A DNA stretch of 64,000 nt, from NCBI RefSeq assembly GCF_004770475.1, contig NZ_RQHK01000017.1:620001-684000 (forward strand), written 5' to 3'. This DNA is from Leptospira mtsangambouensis. GTDB taxonomy: Bacteria > Spirochaetota > Leptospiria > Leptospirales > Leptospiraceae. Both the position numbers and the translations under genes were made by a program. Positions 25,810 through 35,240 of this stretch are shown here, piece by piece (position 1 is the stretch's first letter; every line of letters begins with the position of its first letter). Under the pieces are notes generated by a model. It had not been told where the DNA came from. It did no database searches and saw nothing but the letters and a program-made list of their open reading frames with translations.

Positions 25810-26337
25810 TTATTTTAAAAAGATTGAGTTTCTTGATTCAAATTGTGTTTCAAAATCTAACAGTAATTTGTTGATGGATTCGATGGCGGCCTCTGGGTTA
25901 GTCACAAAAGCACTGGGAAGGGAATCCAAAATTTCTTTTTGTATGTTCCCCACTTTTTCCAACATCGTAAAGTCATGGTTGAGTAGTTTTTCCATTTCTT
26001 CTGCAGTGGCTTTGACTCCCGCGCCGAGTCCATTCAGTCCATACCCAGCAGAACCTACTTTCATAATGATTCGATCGAGGAGTGTCGTAGCAGGATTTGT
26101 TTTTCCGATGTTTTGGATTTGCGCTTTTGCCACAAAACCTTCTTCTAGTTTACGAAAACTTTCTTTAAATGAAGTAAGAATTCCTCCGAGTTCTTTTCGG
26201 ATGAGAAGATCGGTTTTTTCATACTCTTGGTTAGCAAGAGCTTCTTCAAAAAGTTTGGTTTCTTTTAAAAACTTACGTATGGGATCTTGTTCGTTCTTAA
26301 AACGTTCTAATGTAGTTTTTAACCAAGTTTGGTCCAT
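25810..26337 (-). CDS. Helical protein of the SPFH/zinc-ribbon cluster
   Basis: A 175-residue, strongly helical, soluble protein without signal peptide or recognised domain (for instance RFKNEQDPIRKFLKETKLFE near the N-terminus). It is placed between the zinc-ribbon membrane gene (one-base gap) and the SPFH-SHOCT gene. Its length and helical character would fit a scaffold or adaptor of a membrane complex, but that rests only on its context. Confidence 0.6.
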   Translation of the reverse strand: MDQTWLKTTLERFKNEQDPIRKFLKETKLFEEALANQEYEKTDLLIRKELGGILTSFKESFRKLEEGFVAKAQIQNIGKTNPATTLLDRIIMKVGSAGYGLNGLGAGVKATAEEMEKLLNHDFTMLEKVGNIQKEILDSLPSAFVTNPEAAIESINKLLLDFETQFESRNSIFLK

Positions 26338-26338
26338 T

Positions 26339-27400
26339 TTATTCCTCTGTTACGTTTCCTTCTAACGTCTGTATGGTGTTACAAGTGATGTAGTTAAAGA
26401 TGACACTTTTTTCAGTTTGGTAGAGCCCTTTGGCTGGTAATGATTTCCATTTAGCCATATCAAAATCACAGTCATGTTTTTCTCCTTTGGTTTCTCCGCT
26501 AGACTCTGTGAAATGAACTATATATTTTTCTTCCTTGGGTCCTAAACGTTCACAACCAATACTTGTGCTCGCACATTCGCGAATTTGAGGAGTGGGCCAA
26601 TAGGGTTCTTGTGTGGTTCCAAATCCTTTGGCCACAGCATTTCTGTCAAAGGCCCATTTGTCGATGCGGTAACTACAATGGTCATCATACACTGGTTCTT
26701 GTCTGTATTTGGTAGTACAACTTTCACTTTCAGAGAAGGTTCCATCTCCACGATCCGAACGAACTGTATGACAATCTTCTCCATCAGGAATGCTGTTATA
26801 ACTTCTGATTTGGCGACTGCGGGACACACTGTACGCACCCAAAGGCATAGAGTCACACCATTCGGATTCGGAAACTGGTTTGAACTGATCAATGGCGATT
26901 GTGCGAGACCATTCATGGTGAGTGATTTGTAATTCTACTTTTTCAGTCCATAAAACACCTAGACAAACAAATCCAATCCCACCAATCACAATGGTTCCCA
27001 GTAACCACAAAACCCATTTGGGAGTTTTGGGATGAGGTTTGATATATTCGGAATTGGGGAAGGCTAAATCTTCTTTGGCTTTTTGGACAGAGTCTTCTGT
27101 GATTCCATCATGATCGGATCTGAGTTTGACATTCTGTGCACCATCTAAAGAACCTCCACAGTTTCCACAGAACGTGGCTTTGGCTCCATTCGGAGTTTGG
27201 CAGAAAGGACAAACCTTATCGACTCCGTAATAGATATGGTCTTGGACAGCAACTTTGTCTGCATCGTTTGGAAAGTATCGACGGCTTGGGTCTTGAGTGG
27301 CTCCACAATTGGGACAATGCCTATGTGTTTTACCGAGTAATTTTTTTGATCCGCAAAATTCGCAGTCCCAAAGCATTTCATAGATTCTTTCTTCTGCCAT
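26339..27400 (-). CDS. Double zinc-ribbon membrane protein
   Basis: A protein of about 353 residues. The ATG at 27400 is preferred to a TTG three codons earlier. Two zinc ribbons lie at the cytoplasmic N-terminus (CEFCGSKKLLGKTHRHCPNC and CPFCQ with TFCGNCGG), then a charged linker and one membrane helix (WVLWLLGTIVIGGIGFVCLG) near residue 135. The rest is extracytoplasmic and Cys-, Trp- and Tyr-rich, so disulfide-bonded. Zinc-ribbon membrane proteins next to SPFH-SHOCT proteins also occur in the ydj locus of Bacillus. Confidence 0.75.
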   Translation of the reverse strand: MAEERIYEMLWDCEFCGSKKLLGKTHRHCPNCGATQDPSRRYFPNDADKVAVQDHIYYGVDKVCPFCQTPNGAKATFCGNCGGSLDGAQNVKLRSDHDGITEDSVQKAKEDLAFPNSEYIKPHPKTPKWVLWLLGTIVIGGIGFVCLGVLWTEKVELQITHHEWSRTIAIDQFKPVSESEWCDSMPLGAYSVSRSRQIRSYNSIPDGEDCHTVRSDRGDGTFSESESCTTKYRQEPVYDDHCSYRIDKWAFDRNAVAKGFGTTQEPYWPTPQIRECASTSIGCERLGPKEEKYIVHFTESSGETKGEKHDCDFDMAKWKSLPAKGLYQTEKSVIFNYITCNTIQTLEGNVTEE

Positions 27401-27485
27401 CGCAACCAAGGTTTATCTGCAAAAAATTGACTTTTGCAAGAAAAATATTTCCAATTCGTAAAAACCCACATAGAATCTTTCCAAC

Positions 27486-29324
27486 ATGAGATTGGTACTA
27501 AATCTAGTTCTTAAGTTTCGCTATATCCTTTTTTCTTTTGTTGTTCTGATTATCTCTCTTGGATACCTTCAGTCTCGATCAAAACAGAATGCAGTTCATC
27601 CATTAGATAGTTTGTATTTGAAACTATCACCTAATGTGGTTAAGGCGGATAGGAAAATCACCTTTCGAAGACTTTCCCTTCATTTGCGAGGAGTGATTCC
27701 CAGTGTCGCCGAATGGAAAGAACTTGAGGCTCTACCTGCCGACCAAAGTTTAGAATCATTCGCTGTTAGTTTTTTAAAACAACCTGAGTTTGCCGAATAC
27801 TGGGGGACTAAGTTTACTTCTATGCTGCGGGACAAATCCAAAGGTCGTAAAATTCCAACAGGTTCGTTTTTTGAATACATAGCGGGTTCTCTTCATAAAA
27901 ACAAACCCTATGACCAATTGGTCCAAGAGATGTTAACATCGACCGGCAATGTAAAAGAATCTCCTGCTACCATGTTTTACATCCGAGATGGGGCCGATCC
28001 ATTACAAACAGCTGAGTTTGTTGGAAGGTTATTTTATGCAAAACGAGTGGCTTGTGCTAGATGTCATGACCATCCGTATATTTCCGATTTCACGAGAAGG
28101 GATTATTATGCACTTGCTGCTTTTTTTAGCCAACAGTTCTTTCGCGATGGATCATGGGAAGTCGATCGTTATGGAAAAACATTCAGTTATGTACCAAGAG
28201 AATTAGAAGTCCATCTTCCCATGGAAGACCAAAAAAATCTCCAAGACAAAAACAATGAATGGAATCGAGACAATTGGAACAAATGGACCGACGAACAACG
28301 AAAAGACTACCAAAAGAAACATGAAGTGGAATACGCCACCCTTTATTACCAACCGAAACTGGGCCTTCGTTTTCCTCATACGGATGACGCCCCAGGTGGA
28401 GATTTGGTTCGGCCCAAGTATTTGGATGGAAAGGAAGCCAAACTAAAACCTGGTGAGGATCGTAGAAAAGCCTTTGCTGATTGGTTAACCAGTAAGGCCA
28501 ATGACAGGTTTCGCAAAGTTTTGATCAATCGGGTGTGGACCGAACTTATGGGTTGGAGTTTTTTCACACCACTCGATGACTGGAATGAAGACACTGTGGT
28601 CACAGGGGAAGAGATCCTAAACCATCTCGATTCTTATTTTTTAACAAACAACTTAAAACTAAAAGAACTCATTTTATACATTGTCACTTCGAATGTTTAC
28701 AATCGTTCGTTGACAAAGAATCAAAACGACCAAGATCCCATTCGGTATTTTTCACCACAAAGATTGGATAGTGACCAACTCCTCAACTCTCTCATTCGCG
28801 TCTCTGATTCCCAAAAAATCAGTAACATTCGAGAAAGGAATTTATCTTGGCTCTCTGGCATTATGGATAAAAAACCTTATGATTTGACTGGTAAAGGTTC
28901 TCTTCGTATTCCCCAAGACAACTTGAAAGAATTCTCAAATGCTTCTGAGGTGGAAAGACCTGCACCTTACCATACCATTTTATCTGTTTTTGGATCTGGT
29001 CCACGAGTGGATATTTCTGATGATATCTCTGAACTAACCATTGAACAAATGTTAACACTAATGAATGGACGTGTGGTGGGAAAACTGGTTTGGGATTTTG
29101 GGAATAAAGAGTCTTTGGTGAAACAAGAGTTTGACCAAACAAAATCTATGAATGCAGTTATTTCTAATCTTTACTTTCGACTTTTAGGTCGTGAGCCAAG
29201 TCCTTTAGAAAAAGAAAAAATAAAAACACTGATGTTAAAACCAGATACCGTTTTTGACAAAGACTTACTCCAAGACCTTCTCTGGGCTCTGATCAATAGC
29301 CAAGAGTTCCAACATATCAATTAA
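27486..29324 (+). CDS. DUF1549/DUF1553 (PSCyt2/PSD1-like) protein
   Basis: A 612-residue protein with an N-terminal membrane or signal segment (about 10-28). The DUF1549 part includes FRRLSLHLRGVIPSVAEWKE, YAKRVACARCHDHPYISDF and the DUF1553 half has RKVLINRVWTELMGWSFFTP and NRSLTKNQNDQDPIRYFSPQ. The CARCH is a CxxCH heme-c attachment sequence. Such proteins abound in planctomycetes, where they pair with DUF1501 proteins, as here (next gene nine bases on). Their substrate is unknown; roles in degradation of complex sugars or lipids have been suggested. Confidence 0.85.
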   Translation: MRLVLNLVLKFRYILFSFVVLIISLGYLQSRSKQNAVHPLDSLYLKLSPNVVKADRKITFRRLSLHLRGVIPSVAEWKELEALPADQSLESFAVSFLKQPEFAEYWGTKFTSMLRDKSKGRKIPTGSFFEYIAGSLHKNKPYDQLVQEMLTSTGNVKESPATMFYIRDGADPLQTAEFVGRLFYAKRVACARCHDHPYISDFTRRDYYALAAFFSQQFFRDGSWEVDRYGKTFSYVPRELEVHLPMEDQKNLQDKNNEWNRDNWNKWTDEQRKDYQKKHEVEYATLYYQPKLGLRFPHTDDAPGGDLVRPKYLDGKEAKLKPGEDRRKAFADWLTSKANDRFRKVLINRVWTELMGWSFFTPLDDWNEDTVVTGEEILNHLDSYFLTNNLKLKELILYIVTSNVYNRSLTKNQNDQDPIRYFSPQRLDSDQLLNSLIRVSDSQKISNIRERNLSWLSGIMDKKPYDLTGKGSLRIPQDNLKEFSNASEVERPAPYHTILSVFGSGPRVDISDDISELTIEQMLTLMNGRVVGKLVWDFGNKESLVKQEFDQTKSMNAVISNLYFRLLGREPSPLEKEKIKTLMLKPDTVFDKDLLQDLLWALINSQEFQHIN

Positions 29325-29333
29325 GGAATTTTC

Positions 29334-30623
29334 ATGGATCGCAAAGAATTTTTAAAAAAATCAATCCTCAGTTTGGGACTCAGTCCCTTTTTGTTTTCTG
29401 CAAATCCCTTTGGAAGTCTACATGCAGCAGAAGAAGAAGAGGAATCCATTGCCCTTCCTTCTAAAGTAAAGTCAGTCATCTTTATTGAAATGATGGGAGG
29501 GATGAGCCATGTAGATACATTAGATCCTAAACCGAATAGTGCATTTGGAAAAGTAAGTTCTAGTATCTCAGGGTTATCAGTTTTAGAACCGTTTTCTCTC
29601 ACCGCCAAACAATTACATTCGATCGGAATCGTTAGGTCTACATGGAGTGAAGAAGGGGATCATGGCTTTGCACAAATGTTACTGGGTACGGGATATCGAA
29701 TGACAGAAGCGATGGGGTTTCCTGACATTCCTCATTTTGGTGCCGTGATTGCTTATGCTAAAAAATCAAAAGTCAAATCATCGTATTTTCCAAGTTATGT
29801 GACAATAGGTGGTCGTGGTGGAAAAAATGGGAACTCTGGGTTCCTCGGAATCGATTATTCTGGTTATCATGTTGGAAATGTGGATGAACCCATCCAACAC
29901 CTAAACCCATCCTATGGAAAATTTGCAGAAGATCGAATTCTTAGAAGAAAAGATTTGGTTTCTTTTATGAATGAGGAGTTTTCTAAAACTTATCCGACAA
30001 AAGAATCCAAACATTGGAAAAATATGCTCATGGCAGCTGAAGAGTTTCGAAATTCCAAAAACATCGATAGTTTTCGCATCAGTTTGGAAGATGAAAAAAC
30101 AAGGACTCGGTACGGAACCACTTGGCAAGGAAAGGCGATGTTACTTGCCAAACGTCTTGCGCTGCAGGAAGTTCCTTTCATTCATATTTCCATTGGAGGA
30201 TGGGACACACATACAGGCAACAAAGCACAAGTCACAAAAATTATGAAAGAAACTGATATGGGAATTGCTTCTTTATTAGAAGACCTAACAAATTCTGGAC
30301 TCATCAAACAAACGTTATTTGTTCTTACCAGTGAATTTGGTAGAACTCCTGATGTGGGATCTAGAGATGGTCGTGACCACCACCCTAAAGTTTGGTCTAC
30401 TTTACTCGGAGGAGGTCCCTTTTCCAAAGGATTTGTATTAGGAGAAACAGATGAGACCGGATCCAAACCAGTAAATCCCAAAGAAACCCTCCATCTGAGA
30501 GATCTCATTGCCACTATTTACCAGGCGGCGGGAGTCAACCCCGATGGTGTACTCACCAACTCCTTTGGCCGTCCGTTTCTTTTGACCACGAAGAAAGCCA
30601 AAGTCTATGAAGGTTTGTTTTAG
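29334..30623 (+). CDS. DUF1501 (sulfatase-like) exported protein
   Basis: A 429-residue protein with an N-terminal exported sequence (MDRKEFLKKSILSLGLSPFL, no twin Arg). The DUF1501 fold is related to alkaline phosphatase/sulfatase: VIFIEMMGGMSHVDTLDPKP near the start, GTGYR and PHFGAVIAYAKK, then SIGGWDTHTGN and the metal-site-like TSEFGRTPDV followed by GRDHHPKVWS. It shares an operon with the DUF1549 gene (nine-base gap). These pairs are probably periplasmic. Reaction unknown. Confidence 0.87.
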   Translation: MDRKEFLKKSILSLGLSPFLFSANPFGSLHAAEEEEESIALPSKVKSVIFIEMMGGMSHVDTLDPKPNSAFGKVSSSISGLSVLEPFSLTAKQLHSIGIVRSTWSEEGDHGFAQMLLGTGYRMTEAMGFPDIPHFGAVIAYAKKSKVKSSYFPSYVTIGGRGGKNGNSGFLGIDYSGYHVGNVDEPIQHLNPSYGKFAEDRILRRKDLVSFMNEEFSKTYPTKESKHWKNMLMAAEEFRNSKNIDSFRISLEDEKTRTRYGTTWQGKAMLLAKRLALQEVPFIHISIGGWDTHTGNKAQVTKIMKETDMGIASLLEDLTNSGLIKQTLFVLTSEFGRTPDVGSRDGRDHHPKVWSTLLGGGPFSKGFVLGETDETGSKPVNPKETLHLRDLIATIYQAAGVNPDGVLTNSFGRPFLLTTKKAKVYEGLF

Positions 30624-30771
30624 GGTCTGGCTTTCGAGGCGGTAATCCATAGAATGGATTTGGGAAGGGGGATTTCGCAGGAAATAGGTGCTACTTTTTG
30701 AGAATATTTACCTTTTCAGGTTCATTTTTCCTTTTCTTACGAAAGAAATTTAAAATACTGATCCCTGATCT

Positions 30772-31788
30772 ATGAAAAAAGCACTTATTACCGGAATCAC
30801 AGGCCAAGACGGTTCCTACCTGGCAGAACTCCTCCTCCAAAAGGGATACGAAGTCCACGGGATCGTTCGTAGAACGAGTCTTTTCAATCGCAATCGCATT
30901 GAACATCTGCACGGAAACCCAAACCTCCACCTCCACTACGGAGATATGACGGATTCCTCCAACCTAAACCGTATTTTAGAAAAAATCCAACCTTCGGAAA
31001 TCTATAACTTGGCGGCTCAGTCCCATGTTCAGGTTTCCTTCGAAGTTCCAGAATACACTGCAGAAGTGGATGCTGTTGGAACCTTACGGATATTAGATGC
31101 CATTAAACAAACAGGTATTAATACTCGTTTTTACCAAGCATCAACTTCAGAACTTTACGGACTTGTCCAAGAAGTTCCACAAACAGAAAAAACTCCTTTT
31201 TACCCACGATCTCCTTATGCAGTCGCAAAACTTTATGCATATTGGGCCGTTGTTAACTATCGTGAAGCGTACAATTTGCACGCATCTAACGGAATTTTAT
31301 TCAACCACGAATCTCCTCGCCGTGGTGAGGCATTTGTGACCAGAAAAGTGACCATCGGAGTCTCTGAAGTAAAAGCAGGAAAACTCCCTCACATCACTAT
31401 GGGGAATATTGATTCCAAACGTGACTGGGGATATGCTCCAGACTACGTAGAAATGATGTGGATGATGTTACAAAAAGACACTCCAGATGATTACGTTGTT
31501 GCTACAAATGAAACACATACCGTCCGTGAGTTTATCGAAGAGGCATATAAAATTGCTGGATTCGAAGTGGTTTGGGAAGGAAAAGCTGAGAAAGAAGTTG
31601 GTAAAGACAAAAAGACCGGCCAAGTTCTTGTCAAAATCGATCCAAAATACTACAGACCAACGGAAGTTGAACTTCTCATCGGAAATCCTGAAAAAGCAAA
31701 ACGTCAGTTAGGCTGGGAACCAAAGGTTAAATTCAAAGAATTGGTTCAAATCATGATGGAAGCAGACTTAAAAAACCAAGGTTTTTAA
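30772..31788 (+). CDS. gmd: GDP-mannose 4,6-dehydratase
   Basis: A 338-residue extended short-chain dehydrogenase. It has the nucleotide loop [37 protein letters not shown] (GMD-specific NADP and GDP contacts), then TSELYG and the catalytic YAVAK within [15 protein letters not shown], with [16 protein letters not shown]. It converts GDP-mannose to GDP-4-keto-6-deoxymannose, the entry to GDP-fucose, rhamnose and related sugars for surface polysaccharide. It stands alone; no fcl-type epimerase is adjacent. Confidence 0.96.
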   Translation: MKKALITGITGQDGSYLAELLLQKGYEVHGIVRRTSLFNRNRIEHLHGNPNLHLHYGDMTDSSNLNRILEKIQPSEIYNLAAQSHVQVSFEVPEYTAEVDAVGTLRILDAIKQTGINTRFYQASTSELYGLVQEVPQTEKTPFYPRSPYAVAKLYAYWAVVNYREAYNLHASNGILFNHESPRRGEAFVTRKVTIGVSEVKAGKLPHITMGNIDSKRDWGYAPDYVEMMWMMLQKDTPDDYVVATNETHTVREFIEEAYKIAGFEVVWEGKAEKEVGKDKKTGQVLVKIDPKYYRPTEVELLIGNPEKAKRQLGWEPKVKFKELVQIMMEADLKNQGF

Positions 31789-31806
31789 ATAGGAATTTTA
31801 GGATGT

Positions 31807-31830
31807 CCTTCCCTTTGTAATTCGGGAAGG
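31807..31830. terminator. Hairpin between convergent gmd and STAS gene
   Basis: CCTTCCC (31807-31813) and GGGAAGG (31824-31830) form a perfect seven-base stem with a ten-base loop. There is no T-run on the plus strand. It lies 19 bases after the gmd stop and could end the gmd transcript. Confidence 0.35.
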
Positions 31831-31936
31831 AGTCCTTATACAAAATACGTTCTAGTATTTCATTTGTGTTTTGCGGGGATTTCTCCCCTGTATTCGCATT
31901 GGATTTGGGATTTTAAAACTAAAAACTTAAATTGAT

Positions 31937-32242
31937 TTAAAGACCAAAAAACTGATCCAACATCAATTTCTTCAAAGTTTCTTTTAGTTTTTCTTGGATA
32001 TTGACAATCTTCACTGTCATTTTCTTTTCATCGGCTTTGTTTTTGAAGGAAAGTAAACGAGAGATCCCGAGAGAGCTCACAATCACCACTTTTTCTAAAT
32101 CCAAAAAGATTTCCTGAACGTTCTTCTCCAGAATCTCTGCTAAAATTTCTCTTAGCTCTGGTGCGTTTCCATCGAGAATTTGATCCATAAAACGAACGCG
32201 GATCGTGTTTCCCTTTTCTTCCACTAGTATCTTATCACTCAT
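31937..32242 (-). CDS. STAS-domain protein (anti-sigma factor antagonist type)
   Basis: A 101-residue single-domain STAS protein. The typical beta-alpha pattern runs from RVRFMDQILDG through EIFLDLEKVVIVSSLGISRL, where the Ser pair near the helix start is the usual phosphorylation site of SpoIIAA-like antagonists. Leptospires use such proteins in partner-switching cascades with RsbU-type phosphatases and anti-sigma kinases. It is not accompanied by a kinase gene. It lies just downstream of the cNMP-domain gene (48-base gap). Confidence 0.85.
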   Translation of the reverse strand: MSDKILVEEKGNTIRVRFMDQILDGNAPELREILAEILEKNVQEIFLDLEKVVIVSSLGISRLLSFKNKADEKKMTVKIVNIQEKLKETLKKLMLDQFFGL

Positions 32243-32290
32243 ATTTTGTTGGCCTCTAACATAAGTCAGGAGAGGAAAGCTGGCAAGAAG

Positions 32291-33502
32291 TTATTTCAGC
32301 TTCTTTAGCTTATTCTCCATGTTAGCCTTTTTATGATAGAATTGGACGAGTTTTTCCAGCTCTGCCATGTCCGTACAAACAATTTTTCCCATGTCCATAC
32401 GAATAAATTTATTATTCTTCATGATATCGGAGATCAGGAGTTCATCCTTTGGATCCGTTAAACCCACCATTTTCAGAAGGTCTTTGGTCCCAATTTCAAA
32501 ATTGTAAGCTTGTTTGGGAGCCACTTTGATTCGATTTTTTTCGGCCAAAGTCATTAGTGTATCTACGATGCGACCTTGTGGGTCTTTGAGAAGTAGGTTC
32601 GCAAGTTGTTTATAAGCAATCCAAATTCGTTCCGATAGAAGTGTGATAAGCCTAGTTGCCAATTGCGGTTGGGCTTTTACCATCCCTTCAAAGTTGGCTT
32701 TGTTGATGGCAAGAAGTTCCACATCTCCTGCAGCCACTGCGGATGCAGAACGTGGTTTGTTGTCAAGGATGGCCATCTCTCCAAAAATGTCTCCCGCTTG
32801 GAGAACGGCGAGCATCACTTCGTTTTGGTTTACAATTTTGGAAATTTTAACCTTTCCACTTTGTAAAATGAATAATTCCTTACCCGGTTCGTGTTCACAA
32901 AAGATCATCTCACTATCTTTATAGTTTCGATTGAATTTATTGTAATCGATAGGAGGTGCTTGGAATGGTTGGTTGCTTGTTTGCAAACGTAGTTTTGCCT
33001 GTGGCACAAACTGACCATTCGGAAGGTGTTTTAAATAACTTTGGTAAGCAAAAGTTGCATGTGATGTGTTTTGCTGTTGAAAGTAGTATTCACCGATTTT
33101 AAAAAGTTCGTTTGGATCTTCTTCGACTGCATTTCGAAAGGATAATCGAGTAATGGTGGTATCAAATTGGCGTAACTTCATAGAGAAGAAACGAATGATA
33201 TTCATCGCAACAGCTGTAGACTTTTGGATTAGGGTTCCAAATTGGTCGTAACTAACAGAGATTAAAGATACATTGGTAAGGGATGTGGCAGATTCAATTT
33301 GAGGGTGTTGGCTCATAGCAGCAACCACACCGAAGAAGTCACCAGGTCCTAAAACTTGGTTTGGATCTTCTCCCACAACAGCAGTCTCACGAGTGACACG
33401 TACCTTCCCCTCACGGATGATATAGAAATTGTTCGCATCCTTTTTCCCCTCTACAATGATGTAGGAGTTCGCTGGGAAAGTAACCATTTGAAAAAACGAC
33501 AT
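32291..33502 (-). CDS. Double cyclic-nucleotide-binding-domain regulator
   Basis: A 403-residue protein with two cNMP-binding folds: about 10-105 (ANSYIIVEGKKDANNFYIIR and LGPGDFFGVVAAMSQHP) and about 190-290 (GKELFILQSGKVKISK and GDIFGEMAILDNKPRSASAV). The second has the better PBC (FGEMAILDNKPRSAS) and could bind a cyclic nucleotide. A TPR-like helical segment joins them. The C-terminal 110 residues resemble the Crp wing region (DPQGRIVDTLMTLAEKNRI), but a full DNA-reading helix is not clear. Role inferred as cAMP- or cGMP-responsive. Confidence 0.87.
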   Translation of the reverse strand: MSFFQMVTFPANSYIIVEGKKDANNFYIIREGKVRVTRETAVVGEDPNQVLGPGDFFGVVAAMSQHPQIESATSLTNVSLISVSYDQFGTLIQKSTAVAMNIIRFFSMKLRQFDTTITRLSFRNAVEEDPNELFKIGEYYFQQQNTSHATFAYQSYLKHLPNGQFVPQAKLRLQTSNQPFQAPPIDYNKFNRNYKDSEMIFCEHEPGKELFILQSGKVKISKIVNQNEVMLAVLQAGDIFGEMAILDNKPRSASAVAAGDVELLAINKANFEGMVKAQPQLATRLITLLSERIWIAYKQLANLLLKDPQGRIVDTLMTLAEKNRIKVAPKQAYNFEIGTKDLLKMVGLTDPKDELLISDIMKNNKFIRMDMGKIVCTDMAELEKLVQFYHKKANMENKLKKLK

Positions 33503-33580
33503 TCTTAAATCTCTGAACCCTTTTTGCTCAACTTGCCTAGTTTATTATCGGAGATCCCTAGGGCAATATTTTCGTAAAAA

Positions 33581-34111
33581 TTACTTATTTTTACTCTCTC
33601 CTAAAATTTCCATCTGAGTCAGTTCTAATTCCGCTTCTTGTGCAATTTTGCTGGAATACGTATTTTTGATAATGTCCTGAAAAATCTGATAGGCTTTGTC
33701 TTCCCGGCCCATACGGACATAGGCTTTGCCTGAAATTAAGTAGGATTCGAGTCCTTCTTCTGTATTGGGAAATTCTTTATAAATTTTCAGTTCGTTTTCA
33801 GCAAGAGCCAAAACATCACCTGTCATTCGGTAGTTGGAACTTAAGGTTTTTCGCACTTCACGTGTTTTGGAATGCCCTGGATAGAGTAATAGAAAGCTTT
33901 TGCAGGTTTCCACTGATTGGTAGTGGTTCCGATCTTCTAAAAATTCTTTGGCCTTTTTGTAGAGAAGTTCCCCTTGTTTGTTTCGTTCGTCTGCAAAAAT
34001 TTGGCTGACGGAACGGTCTGCCAAGAGAGGAAAAACCCCCATAGAAATTAGGATTCCTAAGGTAAAAATGGCTCGGAGGCAACTCATCCAGACTGTAGAA
34101 TTCTGTCTCAT
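33581..34111 (-). CDS. TPR-like exported protein
   Basis: A 176-residue protein with a signal sequence (about 9-30, WMSCLRAIFTLGILISMGVF). The mature part consists of helical repeats with TPR spacing (GELLYKKAKEFLEDRNHYQS, and ESYLISGKAYVRMGREDKAY). It likely assists assembly in the envelope. It starts five bases after the stop of the VWA gene with an AAGGT Shine-Dalgarno inside that gene, so it belongs to the same operon. Confidence 0.75.
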   Translation of the reverse strand: MRQNSTVWMSCLRAIFTLGILISMGVFPLLADRSVSQIFADERNKQGELLYKKAKEFLEDRNHYQSVETCKSFLLLYPGHSKTREVRKTLSSNYRMTGDVLALAENELKIYKEFPNTEEGLESYLISGKAYVRMGREDKAYQIFQDIIKNTYSSKIAQEAELELTQMEILGESKNK

Positions 34112-34116
34112 TACCT

Positions 34117-35208
34117 TCAGTTTCGGCTAGAACTTGGATTCTCGTGAATGGGTTTTTCTTCCGAAAGAGCAAGAATTTTCGGAACTCCCGTCAAATCCCA
34201 AAGTTCGGCGGAAGCTTTCATTCGTTTTCCTTTGGGCAGTGGGAAAACAAATCGTCCTTTTCCTTCTGGACCCGACTTAAGCTCAATTTGGAGTTTGGTC
34301 AGGTCGCCCATCCTTCGCTCACGGAGTGGAGGAATGGGGAAACTTCTTTGTTTTTCCTCATATGGAAAAAGATACAACTGAACCATATAGGAAGAGTTGG
34401 CTTTGGCTGTGTATTCGTAATTGAGAATATAACCTGATTCGGAGCCATCTTCATAAGGAAGAATGTTCAGGATTTTGATTTGGTTTGGGTATGAAGTGGG
34501 TTGGTTTGTGTTGGTTGTTTCCGAAACAGGGTTTGGTTCCTGTTCTTGGGAAAAAAAGATTCGTTTGAAAGAAGAATCATAATCTTCAGGTCCCTTCAAA
34601 GAATAATAATGCCCATCTCCTAGGATCGAAAGTCGTTTGAGGTCTTCTTCTCCTTTGGGATCAATATCAATTCCTAGAATTTGCATCCGAAATTTTTTTC
34701 CAGATTGTTTCCATTGGTACAAAACGGCTTTGGGATCTCCGTCGCAACTTTCCACTCCATCCGAAATAAAAATAATTTCTGTTTCTTGTACATCATTCAA
34801 AAGGAATTCACCAACCACGTTTAAGGTTTGGGCGATGGGCGTGGATCCTGCTGGGACAATAGAAGAAATTTTTTGGCTCACGATAGAAGCGGCACCGCGT
34901 TGGATGGGATGATACAACCTGGCAGAAGAACAACCTGCGATTCGGTTTCCGTAAGCAACAAGCCCCACACTCACATCCTTTGGCAATCCCCCAAGAACTT
35001 GTAATAATTTTTCTTTGGCAACAGCCATTCTTGTTTTGCCATCCCATTTTTCTGACATGGAACCACTGGCATCAAGAATAAACACATATCTTTTGTTAGG
35101 TTGTGTTTGTGTGGAAAGGGGAAGGTGGGAAAGAAAAAATAAAATAAAACCAACAAAGACAGAAGATCGGTTCAATGCTGTTTTTTGGATTTTATTTTTT
35201 TCTCGCAC
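34117..35208 (-). CDS. VWA-domain exported protein
   Basis: A 363-residue protein with an N-terminal signal (SSVFVGFILFFLSHLPL) and a von Willebrand factor type A domain (about 40-210). The MIDAS is intact: FILDASGSMSEKW (DxSxS), a Thr in STPIAQTL, and the Asp in ISDGVESCDGDP. VWA proteins bind ligands in a metal-dependent way in periplasmic complexes. The C-terminal 130 residues are not recognised. It is followed by the TPR gene and preceded by a Nudix/RNase D pair on the same strand. Confidence 0.87.
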   Translation of the reverse strand: MREKNKIQKTALNRSSVFVGFILFFLSHLPLSTQTQPNKRYVFILDASGSMSEKWDGKTRMAVAKEKLLQVLGGLPKDVSVGLVAYGNRIAGCSSARLYHPIQRGAASIVSQKISSIVPAGSTPIAQTLNVVGEFLLNDVQETEIIFISDGVESCDGDPKAVLYQWKQSGKKFRMQILGIDIDPKGEEDLKRLSILGDGHYYSLKGPEDYDSSFKRIFFSQEQEPNPVSETTNTNQPTSYPNQIKILNILPYEDGSESGYILNYEYTAKANSSYMVQLYLFPYEEKQRSFPIPPLRERRMGDLTKLQIELKSGPEGKGRFVFPLPKGKRMKASAELWDLTGVPKILALSEEKPIHENPSSSRN

Positions 35209-35240
35209 CTGTACACCATCGGCGAAAATCCAAAGAGACC

